Positions 11,607 to 24,104 of a stretch of DNA of 64,000 nt are shown piece after piece. Position 1 is the first letter of the stretch, and each line of letters opens with the position of its first letter. Both the position numbers and the translations under genes were made by a program. The notes beneath the pieces were generated by a model. It saw only the letters and a list, made by a program, of their open reading frames with translations. It ran no database searches and was not told the DNA's origin. This DNA comes from Hirundichthys speculiger. Lineage: Eukaryota; Chordata; Actinopteri; Beloniformes; Exocoetidae. The stretch spans positions 62,001-126,000 of the forward strand of contig JAGFBZ010000567.1 of NCBI GenBank assembly GCA_018398805.1, read 5' to 3'.

Positions 11607-12735
11607 TTCATCAGGAGAAAGACGATGGTCCAACTTCATCTGGAGAAAGACGATGGTCCAGCTTCATCTGGAGAAAGACGATGGTCCAGCTTCATCTGGA
11701 GAAAGACGATGGTCCAGCTTCATCTGGAGAAAGACGATGGTCCAGTTTCATCTGGAGAAAGACGATGGTCCAGCTTCATTAGGAGAAAGACGATGGTCCA
11801 GCTTCATCTGGAGAAAGACGATGGTCCAGTTTCATCTGGAGAAAGACGATGGTCCAGCTTCATTAGGAGAAAGACGATGGTCCAGCTTCATCTGGAGAAA
11901 GACGATGGTCCAGCTTCATCTGGAGAAAGACGATGGTCCAGTTTCATTAGGAGAAAGACGATGGTCCAGTTTCATCTGGAGAAAGACGATGGTCCAACTT
12001 CATCAGGAGAAAGACGATGGTCCAGCTTCATCTGGAGAAAGACGATGGTCCAGTTTCATCTGGAGAAAGACGATGGTCCAGTTTCGTTAGGAGAAAGACG
12101 ATGGTCCAGTTTCATCTGGAGAAAGACGATGGTCCAGTTTCATCTGGAGAAAGACGATGGTCCAGTTTCGTTAGGAGAAAGACGATGATCCAGTTTCATC
12201 TGGAGAAAGACGATGGTCCAGTTTCGTTAGGAGAAAGACAATTGTCCAGTTTCATCTGGAGAAAGACGATGGTCCAGCTTCATTAGGAGAAAGACGAAGG
12301 TCCAGTTTCATCTGGAGAAAGACGATGGTCCAGTTTCGTTAGGAGAAAGACGATGATCCAGTTTCATCTGGAGAAAGACGATGGTCCAGTTTCATCTGGA
12401 GAAAGACGATGGTCCAGTTTCATTAGGAGAAAGACGAAGGTCCAGTTTCATTAGGAGAAAGACGAAGGTCCAGTTTCATCTGGAGAAAGACGAAGGTCCA
12501 GTTTCATCTGGAGAAAGACGATGGTCCAGTTTCATCAGGAGAAATACGATGGTCCAGTTTCATCTGGAGAAAGACGATGGTCCAGTTTCATCTGGAGAAA
12601 GACAATGGTCCAGTTTCATCTGGAGAAAGGCGACGGTCCAGCTTCATCGGAAGAAAGACGATGGTCCAGTTTCATCTGGAGAAAGGCGACGGTCCAGCTT
12701 CATCGGAAGAAAGACGATGGTCCAGCTTCATCAGC
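11607..12735 (+). repeat. 28-bp minisatellite (GACGATGGTCCAGCTTCATC...)
   Basis: About 40 copies of a 28-bp unit with CTTCATCTGG, TTTCATTAGG and TTTCGTTAGG variants. The period is not divisible by three and contains no in-register stop, so all three forward frames read a 28-residue peptide repeat; these are not genes. It starts 24 bp after the Tc1 element. Confidence 0.97.
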
Positions 12736-14575
12736 TGGAGATTTCTCTAGGTCTTCAGGTACAACAGCAACTTCAGCCAGTAGCTAGTTGTTTAGATCAG
12801 GAGACGAGGTTGGTCCTGTGATCCGTCCAGCTGGTCTCACTGACCGACTGTGTAAATCTCATTTCTTTTCAAATGTTGCCTGAGCAGAACTGATTTAGAA
12901 TGATGTTGCATTTCATTAGTGTTTCAGCATTCATGTAATTTCACATTTTATTTTTCTCTTTTCTGTTCTTTAAATGAAGCTACAAGGCCATCATTGGTCC
13001 AGTTCAGGGCCTTATAAAGTACAAACTAAAATGGTTTAATGAACTAACCAGTGGTAGAACGGCAGAGCCTTTGAAGGACAACTGAACAGACTAAACAACT
13101 AAACTAAATCACATTAATGAATTACAGACATGAAATTTATGGAAAGTGTCGTCATTTTCCATTGTGTTGCTTCTGAAATCTAATCAAGCTGCTCCTGGTG
13201 TATTTGCTGTCCTTCATTCGCTGGACGGCAGATTTAACATCTACCTTCAGGGAGAAGCACAGACAGTAACAGTGATGAAGAAGTCAGGCTGTCTTTGAGT
13301 GATTATTAGCTCTCTTTGACAGACTCTGTTTTCTTTATGAAATGCTCCCTGTGGTCGTCCTAGCTCCCACTTTTGTTGTTTCTTTTGGTTAGATTTAAAT
13401 TCACCACATGAACGCTGTCCATCTCTATTTATATGATCTTGTAGTTTTTTTTATTTGCTTTCTGTTTGCCTCATTGGATCATCAGACTGAAAGGATGAGT
13501 GTTTTCCAGCTCATCCCCTCAGATTTTCACTTGTAATCCAGGAACTCCACTCTTCTTGTCAGGGACCTTTTCACCATCTTAATGACTGTCCTTGTCTTCT
13601 CTTTGTCCTACTTTTTCCTGATTTTTAGAGTGCTGTCCTTCATGATGTGTTGTTTTGATGAAGCTTGCTCATTGGGGGCTGAAGTGGTGATAATTGAGCT
13701 TAATAATGCTTTTTGTATCCAGGCAACAATATACGCTCAGTTCTTTTTCAAGCTAATCTACTTTAAAAGGCCAAGCCACGCAGTCCCGCTGAGTCTGAAG
13801 AGGTTAGACATTCACATGCATCCACACGACCGCCTACACATGATAAATACCACTAGTTATTTTCCTTGGCAATAGCTGCAAATGTAATACAGACAAAACC
13901 AGCGGCTAATTGGAAAAATGATTTATGTGAGACAGAAATACAAAGATTTAGATAAAGTAACAGATAAATGGTCATCAGTCTTGCATCAAGTTTCATGTAT
14001 TACACCAGCTATTGATCTTTTTCTTTTTTTTAATTTGACAGATTTTCTGTCCATTAAATCTGTAAGAGAACATGAACTTCAGCCCTAAACTCTCACAAAG
14101 ATGCTGCACTGAAGTTAAAACTGTTGCGCTGGTCTATGTTGCTCCTTCAAGAGGAGCCTTGCATCAGGAAGCCTTAAAGTATTTAATTTATTCCCACTTC
14201 AGGTGATGTCATCATCTTTAACCGAACCTCTGAGGACGTTCTGGCTGTCATCTGTTCTGATCTACTTTAATCAGCTGCTCAGGACAGAGAAGAAAGTGTC
14301 AGAGAAAATGGAATAATTAAAACTTCCCTGAACTTATAAGAGAGAAGGTGTGAGCAGCTGGATGTCCAGCAGCCTGGATTTTATATCATATTCTTTGGTT
14401 TCCAGAATGAAGGTTTTGGGCTAACCTGCCATTGTAGTGAGTGATACGAACATCTTCATCTTCTAAGTCCATGCAGATGAACAGTGAGCTTAGTTTCTTA
14501 TTTTGCATCAAAATGCAGAGTCTCCCAGTTTTATCTTCTAGGTTTGGTCTGGTCTCAGACTCTGTCTTCCAGTGA
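12736..14575. other. Intergenic, nothing recognised
   Basis: AT-rich unique-looking sequence with no convincing coding exon, TIR or array on either strand. Confidence 0.6.
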
Positions 14576-14635
14576 GTTTAAAAAAACGACACCATCATAT
14601 AGTCTTCTGGAGTTCAGCTGATCCTCCAGCTTCCT

Positions 14636-14940
14636 CTGAGGAACCCTAACCCAGCAGAGACCTCTGAGGAAACCCAACCCAGCAGAGACCTCTGAGGAAA
14701 CCCAACCCAGCAGAGACCCCTGAGGAACCCCAACCCAGCAGAGACCTCTGAGGAACCCCAACCCAGCAGAGACCCCTGAGGAACCCCAACCCAGCAGAGA
14801 CCCCTGAGGAACCCAACCCAGCAGAGACCCCTGAGGAACCCCAACCCAGCAGAGACCTCTGAGGAACCCCAACCCAGCAGAGACCCCTGAGGAACCCCAA
14901 CCCAGCAGAGACCCCTGAGGAACCCCAACCCAGCAGAGAC
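14636..14940. repeat. 28-bp minisatellite (CAGCAGAGACCCCTGAGGAA...)
   Basis: About eleven copies of a 27-28-bp unit with CC/CT and AAC/AAAC variants. On the minus strand all three frames read GLCWVGVPQ-type periodic peptides, which are artefacts. Confidence 0.95.
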
Positions 14941-15009
14941 TGGGACTGACTGCTTCATGTCCTGGTCTGTTCTTCATCAACTCACATAGGACATTTAGGC
15001 CCCAAATTA

Positions 15010-16240
15010 TTTATATTGTACATAAATTACATAAGCAATGCATCAAATATATTGAAAAAGGTCATTTTTGCTGATGATACAAATGTTTTTTGTGAAGGAG
15101 AGAATTTACAACAGCTACTGAAGATTGTTTCTGCTAAACTATCCACGTTGAAATTGTGGTTTGATGCAAATAACTTATCATCAAACATAAGAAAAACTAA
15201 ATTTATGGTCTTTGTTGAACGTAATATACAAGAAAACACAGCGGTTGAATAGATGATTGATAGGGCCCGATCTTCCGCCAAACCTCCTAAAGCCGCTATT
15301 AAGGGATAGCGGGTAGCGGGAGGGGTGTTCCCCCACAAAAAACGCAATCTTCCACCTCCCTAAACCCCCAATCTTACCTGCGCGAACCGCTATATTATGA
15401 TGGGAGTGGTTAGGGCATTCCACCTGTTAAACCAATCAGTGCGTCAGTAGCCATTACCTTTAAGAGCAGGTTGTGCTACCAGCTAACTGCTATTGAGCGT
15501 CTTTTCACCCAGATCGGAGCAGCTCTCATGGGCTGCTCATCTGGAACTGTGCTGTAGAGCTTCCTCCCCTTCCTTCCTCCTCCTCTGCACTGATATATAC
15601 ATAACCAGCTCTAACTAATGTGGAGCAAATTATTTAATTTTTTTTTTTTTTGTACTTCAAGAAGTTTCAACAAACCGCTCAGAAAAAAAAGGTAAGCTTC
15701 CAGGAAAGCATTTCTTAAATAGAAAAGCACTCAGAGAGCGCAGACCTCAGCCAAGCAGTGGGTGATCAAACCATCCGCTACCCACTACCAGCAACCCGCG
15801 ATCGCAAGATGCCGAGTTTGCGTAAAAGCAAAAAGACACGCCCAGTGCCGCACCTACAATGTGAGTAAGGGAGTCGGCATAGCTGGTAGCGGCTTTAGGG
15901 AAGTGGAAGATTGCATTAGCCGTTAGCGGAGGTTCCTAAACCCACAATTTGCGGTTAGCGGGTAGCGGGAGGTGTACGATCGGGGACATAGTAGTAAATT
16001 AGAGTGTTTGAAAACTCATTTCTGGGTGTAATAATAGAGCACAATCTGACCTGGAAACCTCAGGTTAAACACGTTTGGCTAAAACTGGAACGGAGTGCTG
16101 GAATTTAAAGTAAATTAAGACACTTTCTGAACCACAAAACACTGTATAAACTGTACTGTACACTTTTTCTTCCTTATATGAACTACTGTGCAGAAGTGTG
16201 AAGTTACACCTACAAAAGCACCCTACAGAGAATATGCACC
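15010..16240 (+). mobile_element. LINE fragment split by a TIR element
   Basis: 15016-15252 encodes a reverse-transcriptase piece with the catalytic FADDT motif and KLWFDANNLSSNIRKTKF. After the 15263-15987 insertion the same protein resumes around 16015 with FLGVIIEHNLTWKPQVKHV and later a HKTLYKLYCTLFLPYMNYC-like segment, with stops. It is a jockey/CR1/L2-group-like remnant. The clean continuation shows that the inserted element arrived after the LINE. Confidence 0.85.
15263..15987 (+). mobile_element. GGGCCC TIR repeat, copy 2 (725 bp) inside a LINE
   Basis: Begins GGGCCCGATC and ends GATCGGGGAC, with ATA on both sides (15260-15262, 15988-15990) as a 3-bp target duplication. The body has many GGGTAGCGGG and AGCGGTTAGCGG-like units and the shared AACCAATCAGTGCGTCAG landmark. 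The middle holds a short piece of the same tail-like repeat seen in copy 1. No ORF is seen. A short TIR and 3-bp duplication suggest a PIF/Harbinger-like non-autonomous element; this is inference. Confidence 0.88.
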
Positions 16241-16643
16241 ATGCAAAAAAAGTAATGAGTTATCAACAATGTGGGATATTATGAACACCAATGATTTATC
16301 TTTAAATTAAAAACTTTGAAATTAATCAACTTAGTCAAAACTACTCTAATTTTATACAAAGCCAGATACAAATGACTTCCAGGCAACATTTAAGGATGTT
16401 TAGAGCCAGAGAAGGAGAACAGAAGTGAATCTAAAACAGCTCTGAACAGCAGAAGCACATCTGTCTGTGGGGGAGGGGCTTAACTGATAACATCAAACAA
16501 AGCAAACATTTGGCTCAAGTTAAAAAAAAAACAGCTTCAAAAATACACATTAGACAAGTATAGTAAGGAGTAACTGATGACAAATTCAGAAATGTTTTAT
16601 TCTATTATATTAAGTATAAAGATGAAGCTGATGAAGCTATATA

Positions 16644-17009
16644 CAGTCATGGAAAAAATTATTAGACCACCATTTTTTCTTCACTTGCTTGTTCATTTTA
16701 ATACCTGGTACCACTAAACGTCATCATGTGACTAAAACAGACAGAAAAGAAAACACTGAATGCATAAAAGCAGTGTTTTTGGCAGTACAACGCCATAGCT
16801 ATTGATGTAAAAACTTAAATGATTTAGGTTATAATCAAGAAAACCATGGAAAATGGTAAGATATCAGCTCTTAAATAACACTCTTATGAGCAATCTTTGT
16901 GGTTATCATTATGTTTGTCCAAACAAATGTACCTTTAGTTGTACCAGGCATTAAAATGAACAAGAAACTGAAGAAAACAAGGATTGTCTAATAATTTTTT
17001 CCATGACTG
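16644..17009 (+). mobile_element. 366-bp TA-flanked MITE, copy A
   Basis: Begins CAGTCATGGAAAAAATTATT and ends with its inverted complement, with TA at 16642-16643 and 17010-17011. Exactly the same length as the copy at 47799-48164, which lies in the opposite orientation. Non-coding; TIR and TA duplication point to Tc1/mariner mobilisation. Confidence 0.93.
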
Positions 17010-17282
17010 TATATTAAGTAAAATTAATGACCATGTAAAATGCAAATGAAAGGGGGTAGGGATTTAATAAGGGATTTGATAAGCTTAAGCTTCCCTCTAC
17101 TCCTTTTTTTTTAACATAGAAAACTCAACATACATAAACAACTTTATGCTATTACAGCCTGTATTTATAAAGCTTATTTATTTTCTTTCTTTCTTTTCTG
17201 ATAAATGTGTGTGATACACCATTGTATAATTATTCATATTATTGTAAATAGGACTGTCCAGCTCATATATGTTCAAAAATAA

Positions 17283-17330
17283 ATATTCATTCATTCAATC
17301 ATTCATTCATTCATTCATTCAGTCATTCCC
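17283..17330. repeat. (ATTC)n microsatellite
   Basis: Interrupted ATTC repeats. The inverse complement (GAAT)n lies at 18562-18620, so the two flank the 28-bp array as an inverted pair. Confidence 0.9.
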
Positions 17331-17454
17331 ATTTCCCACTCCGTGGGAAAACTCGTTTCCTTTCTTTGAGGCTCATCAGTGATTTCTCTCAGAGGTGCTC
17401 GTTCCGCTCATCCTAACAGACGTCTCCTTTCTTTAGTTGCTCTCGGTCACTGTT

Positions 17455-18412
17455 AGTACGTTAGTATTAGGGGCCAGGTAGCCTAACGTTATTATTAGGG
17501 GCCAGGTAGCCTAACGTTAGTATTAGGGGCCAGGTAGCCTAACGTTGTTATTAGGGGTCAGGTAGCCTAACGTTAGTATTAGGGGCCAGGTAGCCTAACG
17601 TTGTTATTAGGGGTCCAGGTAGCCTAACGTTAGTATTAGGGGCCAGGTAGCCTAACGTTGTTATTAGTTGCCAGGTAGCCTAACGTTAGTATTAGGGGTC
17701 AGGTAGCCTAACGTTAGTATTAGGGGTCAGGTAGCCTAACGTTAGTATTAGGGCCAGGTAGCCTAACGTTAGTATTAGGGGTCAGGTAGCCTAACGTTGT
17801 TATTAGGGGTCAGGTAGCCTAACGTTAGTATTAGGGGTCAGGTAGCCTAACGTTGTTATTAGGGGTCAGGTAGCCTAACGTTATTATTAGGGACCAGGTA
17901 GCCTAACGTTATTATTAGGGGTCAGGTAGCCTAACGTTATTATTAGGGGTCAGGTAGCCTAACGTTAGTATTAGGGGCCAGGTAGCCTAACGTTGTTATT
18001 AGGGGTCAGGTAGCCTAACGTTAGTATTAGGGGCCAGGTAGCCTAATGTTATTATTAGTGGCCAGGTAGCCTAATGTTAGTATTAGGGACCAGGTAGCCT
18101 AACGTTATTATTAGGGGTCAGGTAGCCTAACGTTAGTATTAGGGGTCAGGTAGCCTAACGTTAGTATTAGGGGTCAGGTAGCCTAACTTTAGTATTAGGG
18201 GTCAGGTAGCCTAATGTTATTATTAGCGGCCAGGTAGCCTAATGTTAGTATTAGGGACCAGGTAGCCTAACGTTATTATTAGGGGTCAGGTAGCCTAACG
18301 TTAGTATTAGGGGCCAGGTAGCCTAACGTAGTTATTAGGGGTCAGGTAGCCTAATGTTAGTATTAGGTGTCAGGTAGCCTAATGTTATTATTAGGGACCA
18401 GGTAGCCTAACA
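17455..18412 (+). repeat. 28-bp minisatellite (AGGGGTCAGGTAGCCTAACG...)
   Basis: About 34 copies of a 28-bp unit, for example TTAGGGGTCAGGTAGCCTAA plus CGTTAGTA or CGTTGTTA. Variants differ at the dinucleotide before TATT and at TC/CC. CG to TG changes (AATGTT) are frequent. Confidence 0.97.
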
Positions 18413-18561
18413 TTTCTGTTGTTCTCATGGTATGTTAGACTTCATGTCCATTTTGTCGGGTTACTCTTGCAAAAAGGCTCGTACAACGACGTCCTCGGAG
18501 TTGGTATTTATTAACAGCAATGGAAACACATCAGGCGAAATCATCACTTGGTACCGAGCAG

Positions 18562-18620
18562 AATGAATGAACAAATGAATGAATGAATGAATGAATGAAT
18601 GAACGAATGAATGAATGAAT
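18562..18620. repeat. (GAAT)n microsatellite
   Basis: Tetranucleotide array, inverse complement of the one at 17283-17330. Confidence 0.9.
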
Positions 18621-21435
18621 GCCGGAAGCTACTACAACAATAACTGGTGCGTCTCCAGCGTGATGTCACAGCCGCATACCACCAAATACATTTTAGACAA
18701 TATATTATTCCATGATACTACAGGTTTGATTGATTTCAGAATGACATGGTCGCTCTTCATGGTGTTGAACTCTTACTATCAAATGCTTTGAGCTATGACT
18801 CAAAAATGTAGTAATGCTTGTAAACCCCGCTGTTGCAGGCATCTGTTTGTTGTAAAAGGATGTAATCACAAGCTTTATTGGGTTTAAAGGGCCCGGTCAT
18901 GTGCCCCGCCCCCGGCCCGGCAGTGACATGTTCCCCTGCTGACACTGGCAGTGGTCCAAGCTGGACGTGTCTGGAAATATTTGTTGACTGTTATGTTCTG
19001 GTATCAGAGTTTATCTTCGTGAATAATGGATAGTTCTAGATGTGGCAGAACGTCATGACATTTGAGCAGCGTGGCGTACGTGCATGCTTTCTCTTCCTGT
19101 CTTCACACGTCTGAAATAAGAAAGAAAGCTGAAAGCAGAAAGAGCAGGATGTTGATCATGATGTGTCAGCAGGCACGTATGGAAGAATATCTGAAACGTT
19201 ACCTGCTGAGACGCAGAGATTAAACTAACCTGAACTTCAAACCCACTACATTTCTTTTTTTTAAGCCAGATCAGCTGAAAACAGACCTCAGGCTGAACCA
19301 CATGAATCCCTAACAGCTCCTGCTGCCCTGAATAGCACCGATAACCATGAAGAAGATGAAGAAAGTGATGTTTCAAACGTCTACAGTTTAATTTTAGTCT
19401 TCAGACACCCAGCAGTCTGCTGCTCTCCTCTCAGGGTGGTTTAGCCCTCACTTATGTGCCGGTAGATGCCTGTTAAAGCACTCGTGTGTCAATAAATGAC
19501 AACATTTAGAAGAGAGGGTGTTGGAAGTAGTCTGCAAAGCAACACGCTGTCTATTAATAAATTGCTTTTGCCGTTAAATGGTAAAATGTCACAGCACATG
19601 AGGACATGCTCTGAGCTTCAGCAGAGGTCACCAGCTGTTATTTGTTCATGGCATCAAAGAGACGCTTTCAAAGGACAAAAACCTCTCTAGAATGAACAGA
19701 AAGGAGACAGAAGAGGCTCCTGGCAGGTTAGCGTGGTCAGCGTGGTTGATGAGCTTCGCTCCTTTCATCTTTAAATGTTGCTGTTGTTTTAAATCAGGAC
19801 AGAAATGTTTCTCTGGGTTTTTCTAACGTCACTAATAACTCCTGGATGCTGTGAGCAGCGTGACTCCTCTATTGTTTTTGAACACAAACAAATTCTGGTT
19901 TTGTACTAATTGCACTAAGATGACACTTTTATCCGTTTGTCTGTTTTCTCTCTCTCTCTCTGGGATGCAATCGCTCCCCTCATCACTTCTTTCTCTCCGT
20001 AACTGCCCCGTGAATAGCACACTGATTTCCCATGTTAGTTAACTGGACGCATACATGAATATTTCCCCTCCAACATGAACCTTGTTTACTGGACGGAGGG
20101 ACTCGTCGTCCTCCCTCATCCCTCCATCATCTCACTCGTTAAAGGTCAGCAAAGTTTCCAGCCATGAAAACGCGATATTGCCTCTCCTCATTCCAGATTA
20201 CCACCATGCATTTCCTCTTTCTGCCCTTCATTAAAAGCACTTCAAAAGCAGGAGCAGCGTGAGATGAACGAATGAAATAACAGACCTTTGATGTTTGAGC
20301 TTGTTGGTCAGTTTGAGCAGAAATCCATCGTGTCCTCGGTGTTGCATCCAAGCAGACTGGATGTGCTGCCACAGAGATGTTGCTGCGAGCCCGACCTCCT
20401 TCCCTCAGTAACACACACTCACAATCACACACACACACACTCACAATCACACACTCACACACACACTCACAGCTCTACAGCTGGAGTAGCTCTATGAATG
20501 GAGCAGCACTAACAGCCTATCACAGAGGCGTTTCTTCATGAATGTTGCTGCTTTTCTCCCTGAAAGGTGGTGAAGAGGAAGAAGAGGGGGTGTCATCCAC
20601 ATCCTAATCCCTTCCCCTGTCTCCACCCCCCCCCACCCCCACCCTCCTCTCTGCTTGCTCATCATATTCAATAATGATCCCATCATCTGTCAGATCTGCT
20701 CCTCTGTGTCCAGTCTCCCTCCCAGTTAAGCAGCAGGTGTAAAACAGCCATTAAGACCAGGCCAGAGCTGATAAACCCATCAATAAATCAATATTCATCA
20801 TTGTGTTCCAATAAGTCACACAAGTAAGAGAACCGGGCCCTGTCTTCGAAGTGATGTCAGCTAACTGCGTCAGAAGACGGTATCCAGCGGTGAGCTAAAA
20901 CTGGCTGAAGAAGAAAGAAGCCTCCTCCAACAGCTGCCAGCTTCTAAACTCACATCATCTTAAAGCTTTTATCTTTTATTTTCACTGATCCCCCTTTTAT
21001 TTTCACTTCTCTCTCTGATCCCCCAACAGACTGTCTGTTAACACAGCCGAGCTCATCATTTCTGCATAAAATGCTAAAAGTTGTTGCACATGAGCTGTTC
21101 TTCAACTATCCTGCTTTGAGGGGACACAACCAGGACTGACGTGTCGTCTCCCTCTGCAACATTCAGATTTATGAGGACTTTATGAGTCGTATCTTTAGGA
21201 GTCGTAACTTAAGGAGTCGTATGATTCTGCAGTTTGACAGATATTCATTTAAACCGGACACTGGCTGTCAGTTTCCATCTCTCCTCGTTCTTCCTGTTTT
21301 TCCTTGGAGGCTCATTTTATTTATAAATCTTTATAGACCAGTTATTATCATGTGATCACACTGGTCCATTTCCCTCTGCGTTTGTTCCCGCCCCTGGACT
21401 TACTCTCTGTCTTTCACTCTCTCTATCCGATCATC
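18621..21435. other. Intergenic with short simple repeats, no gene seen
   Basis: Contains (TC)n near 19950 and (AC)n-like repeats at 20405-20472. I see no coding exon. The open frames are short and carry no motif. Confidence 0.5.
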
Positions 21436-21715
21436 CTCCTCCTCTTTTCTTCCTTCACCCAGCTGGTCTTCAGCAGGAAGGGTTAGGGTTAGGGCTTATG
21501 ATCCAGCTCCTGCTACAGGTTTTTTTCCTGCCACTGTTTGGCACAAAGGTTTTTTTTTTTTTTTTCCCACTAAGGGAATTTTGTTTTGACTTTCTATTAT
21601 ATATTTGGCCCCTTTCTAATATTTGCTTGGGGGTCATGCTCTGGGTCTCTGAAAAGTTCTTTGGAACTATTTTTATTGTAATGGGTGCTAGATAACTAAA
21701 GCTGAATTGAACTAA
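21436..21715 (+). mobile_element. L2-like LINE 3' tail fragment
   Basis: Shares with 42735-43020 the order CAGCTGGTCTTCA.CAGGAAGG, ATGATCCAG, CTGCCACTGTTTGGC, a T-rich stretch, GGGGGTCATG.TCTGGGTCTCTG and the final AAGCTGAATTGAA. This is the 3' UTR end of fish L2-type LINEs. It includes a small GGGTTAGGGTTAGGG stretch at 21479-21494. Confidence 0.75.
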
Positions 21716-22450
21716 TATTCTCCATCACCCTTTAATACATTTGAGTACTCGCCAGTCTGACCGGGTTGGCGGGCTCATGTGAACATGATGATGGTGCTCA
21801 GATATTGGCTTTAATTGTCTTGTGTGACCAATATGGAATATAATGTGTTATGAACTTTATTCTGACTCATCCTTTGTGTATTTAAAACAAAGCACCATCT
21901 GCCACAATACCACAATGCAGCGATAAAACACAGAAAACAGACATTGACCTGTGGAGGTGTCCGTTTCCATCAAGTATTATTCCTGATAAAGAGTCTCCAC
22001 AGAGACGACATGTGGAGAACGTTACCGTCATCTAGCACAGACACAAGTGGTGGCTAGATTTAATTCTAACATAAAAACAGTTTTAATTTCAGATAATTCA
22101 CAGTCAAAGAAATACTGTCAGCAATTATTCTGATTATTTCCTCTGGAACGAGGCTTGAAAACAACAGAAACACAACAAAATGTGTTGAATTATTGAATCA
22201 GCTGAAGCCCTTAGATGAGTTTCTGCTGAGGCTCATGTGCTATGAAGGGAAGTTACAGGTTCCCATCCACCTCTGTGGAGAATAAAATGGGACCCATTCA
22301 TGACTCCTGTTCTCTTCATGTTTTCATGTAAATCTAGAACGCTGCTAAAGAAGAAGTGACTCCAACACTGACTACGGTTGTTTGAGCTGCTACAAATTCA
22401 GTTCTAACATCTTATTCTAGAAAAACTGCTTCTTAAAAAAGGTTACAGAG
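21716..22450. other. Intergenic, nothing recognised
   Basis: Unique-looking sequence without coding or repeat signals that I can support. Confidence 0.5.
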
Positions 22451-22453
22451 TAA

Positions 22454-23171
22454 GGGCCCAATCGTAAACTTCCTGGTAGCTGCTACCCGCAAATTGCAGG
22501 TATAGGAACCTCCGCTAACCGCTAATGCAATCTTCCACTCCGTAAAGCCACTACTCGTTATGCCGACTCCCTTACTCATATTGTAGGTGTGACAGTGGGT
22601 GTGTCTTTTCCCCTTTCCGCAAACTCAGTATCTTGCAATTGCGAGTTTAGGGTAGCGGGTGGTCAGACCACCTGCTACCTGCGTACAAGAGCGTACAAGA
22701 GCGTGTCCAAATGGCATCAATGTGCGTCCACCTTGTCACATGTGGACGTGCACAAACGTCTCTACCTCTGGAATGAACTCTTGTTAAAAAGCATGATTTG
22801 GCCTCAGTTGAACCCCTGAGAAAATAGCAGAGATCGCCTTAAATGTCTTCCTCGCCAGTTAAACCATAGACGACTCTACAGCAGAGTCCCAGATGAGCTA
22901 CTCTGATCTGGATGAAAATGCGCTCCATAGCAGGCAGCGGGTAGCGGTTAGCGGGTAACACAACCTGCTCTTAAAGGCAATGGCTACTGACGTACTGATT
23001 GGTTTAACAGGTGGAACGCCCTAACCACTACATAGATAATGTAACGGGTAGTGCAGGTCAGATAGCGGGTTTAGCAAGGTGGAAGATTGCATTCTTTGTG
23101 GGGGAACGGCCCTCCCGCTCCCTGCTATTCCTTAAAAGTGGCTTTAGCAGATCTGGCGGAAGATTGGGCCG
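22454..23171 (-). mobile_element. GGGCCC TIR repeat, copy 3 (718 bp, inverted)
   Basis: Starts GGGCCCAATC and ends GATTGGGCCG, flanked by TAA on both sides (22451-22453, 23172-23174). It is the reverse orientation of copies 1, 2 and 4. The interior contains a segment around 22700-22755 (CATGTGGACGTGCACAAAC) whose inverse complement occurs in copy 4 near 30375-30440, showing this is family sequence deleted from copy 2. Confidence 0.9.
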
Positions 23172-23174
23172 TAA

Positions 23175-24100
23175 GTATTTCACAAAAGACCAGACTTTAT
23201 TTTTTATGATTTTGTTTTGTTCCTTATATTTGATAAAAATAAATACGAAGTGCTTAATGATGTAAGAATAGGTAACCACTTTAACAGAGAAGGCCGGCCC
23301 CATCTGATGTAAAATAAATGTCATGCATGACTGTGAATCTCATGAGCTTGTTAGCACCTTAATGACATTCTGGACTGTGTGAATGTGCAGCAGACGACAC
23401 CTGTCCTGCTCTCTGAAGGAGAAAAGGTGCCTCCTCTTCCACAGATGCCTGTGTCTTAGGCCATCTGCCTGCTCGCATGAGTGCCAGCAGAGAACGGCAG
23501 CAAAGGAGAACAGAGATGAGATTCCTTTATCCCGCATTCACTTACCTCATACAGTTGCTTTCTGCATCTACTGCAGACAACGTTTGATAACAGGTCAAGA
23601 CATCTTTGAACTCATATTTATATGAAAATATTTTCTAAATCTGAGCTCCTAAACAGAAAAACAAACCCAGGTAAGATTTGAATGTGATGCTGGAGGAACT
23701 CTGACAGAAGATGACTGTATTCAAGGAGAAACCAAGAGCAGAAAACAGCTGAGTAGTCACATGTTTTCATGATTCAAACAAAGGTTTCCTTCACCCTCGC
23801 TCTGACATCAGACTGGAAGTCTTCCCAAGCTCATCACACAACCGACAACTGCTGCATCCCTGAAGAGGAAAAATGGTTGGCGCATCTGACAAAGGCAGTG
23901 TGTCCATGTGTGCATGTGTGTGTGTGTGTATGTGTGTGTCCATAAGTATGAACACGACAGAGGACTGGTGAATAAAGATAAAGGCTTTGGCCTTGGCTGG
24001 CTTTTGTCATGAATACCAGAGGAATATATAGCTGATTCCAAGTTATTCTCCAATACTCAATCCTGAGTTAGGGTTAGATACTGGAGGATGAGATGTCTTT
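23175..24100. other. Intergenic, nothing recognised
   Basis: No gene or element that I can support; a short GT-rich run near 23905-23940. Confidence 0.5.
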
Positions 24101-24104
24101 CTCA

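Noticed and set aside
11497..12821. Several overlapping MVQLHLEKDDGPASSGERRW frames
   Set aside because: A 28-bp unit read in three frames; not a gene.
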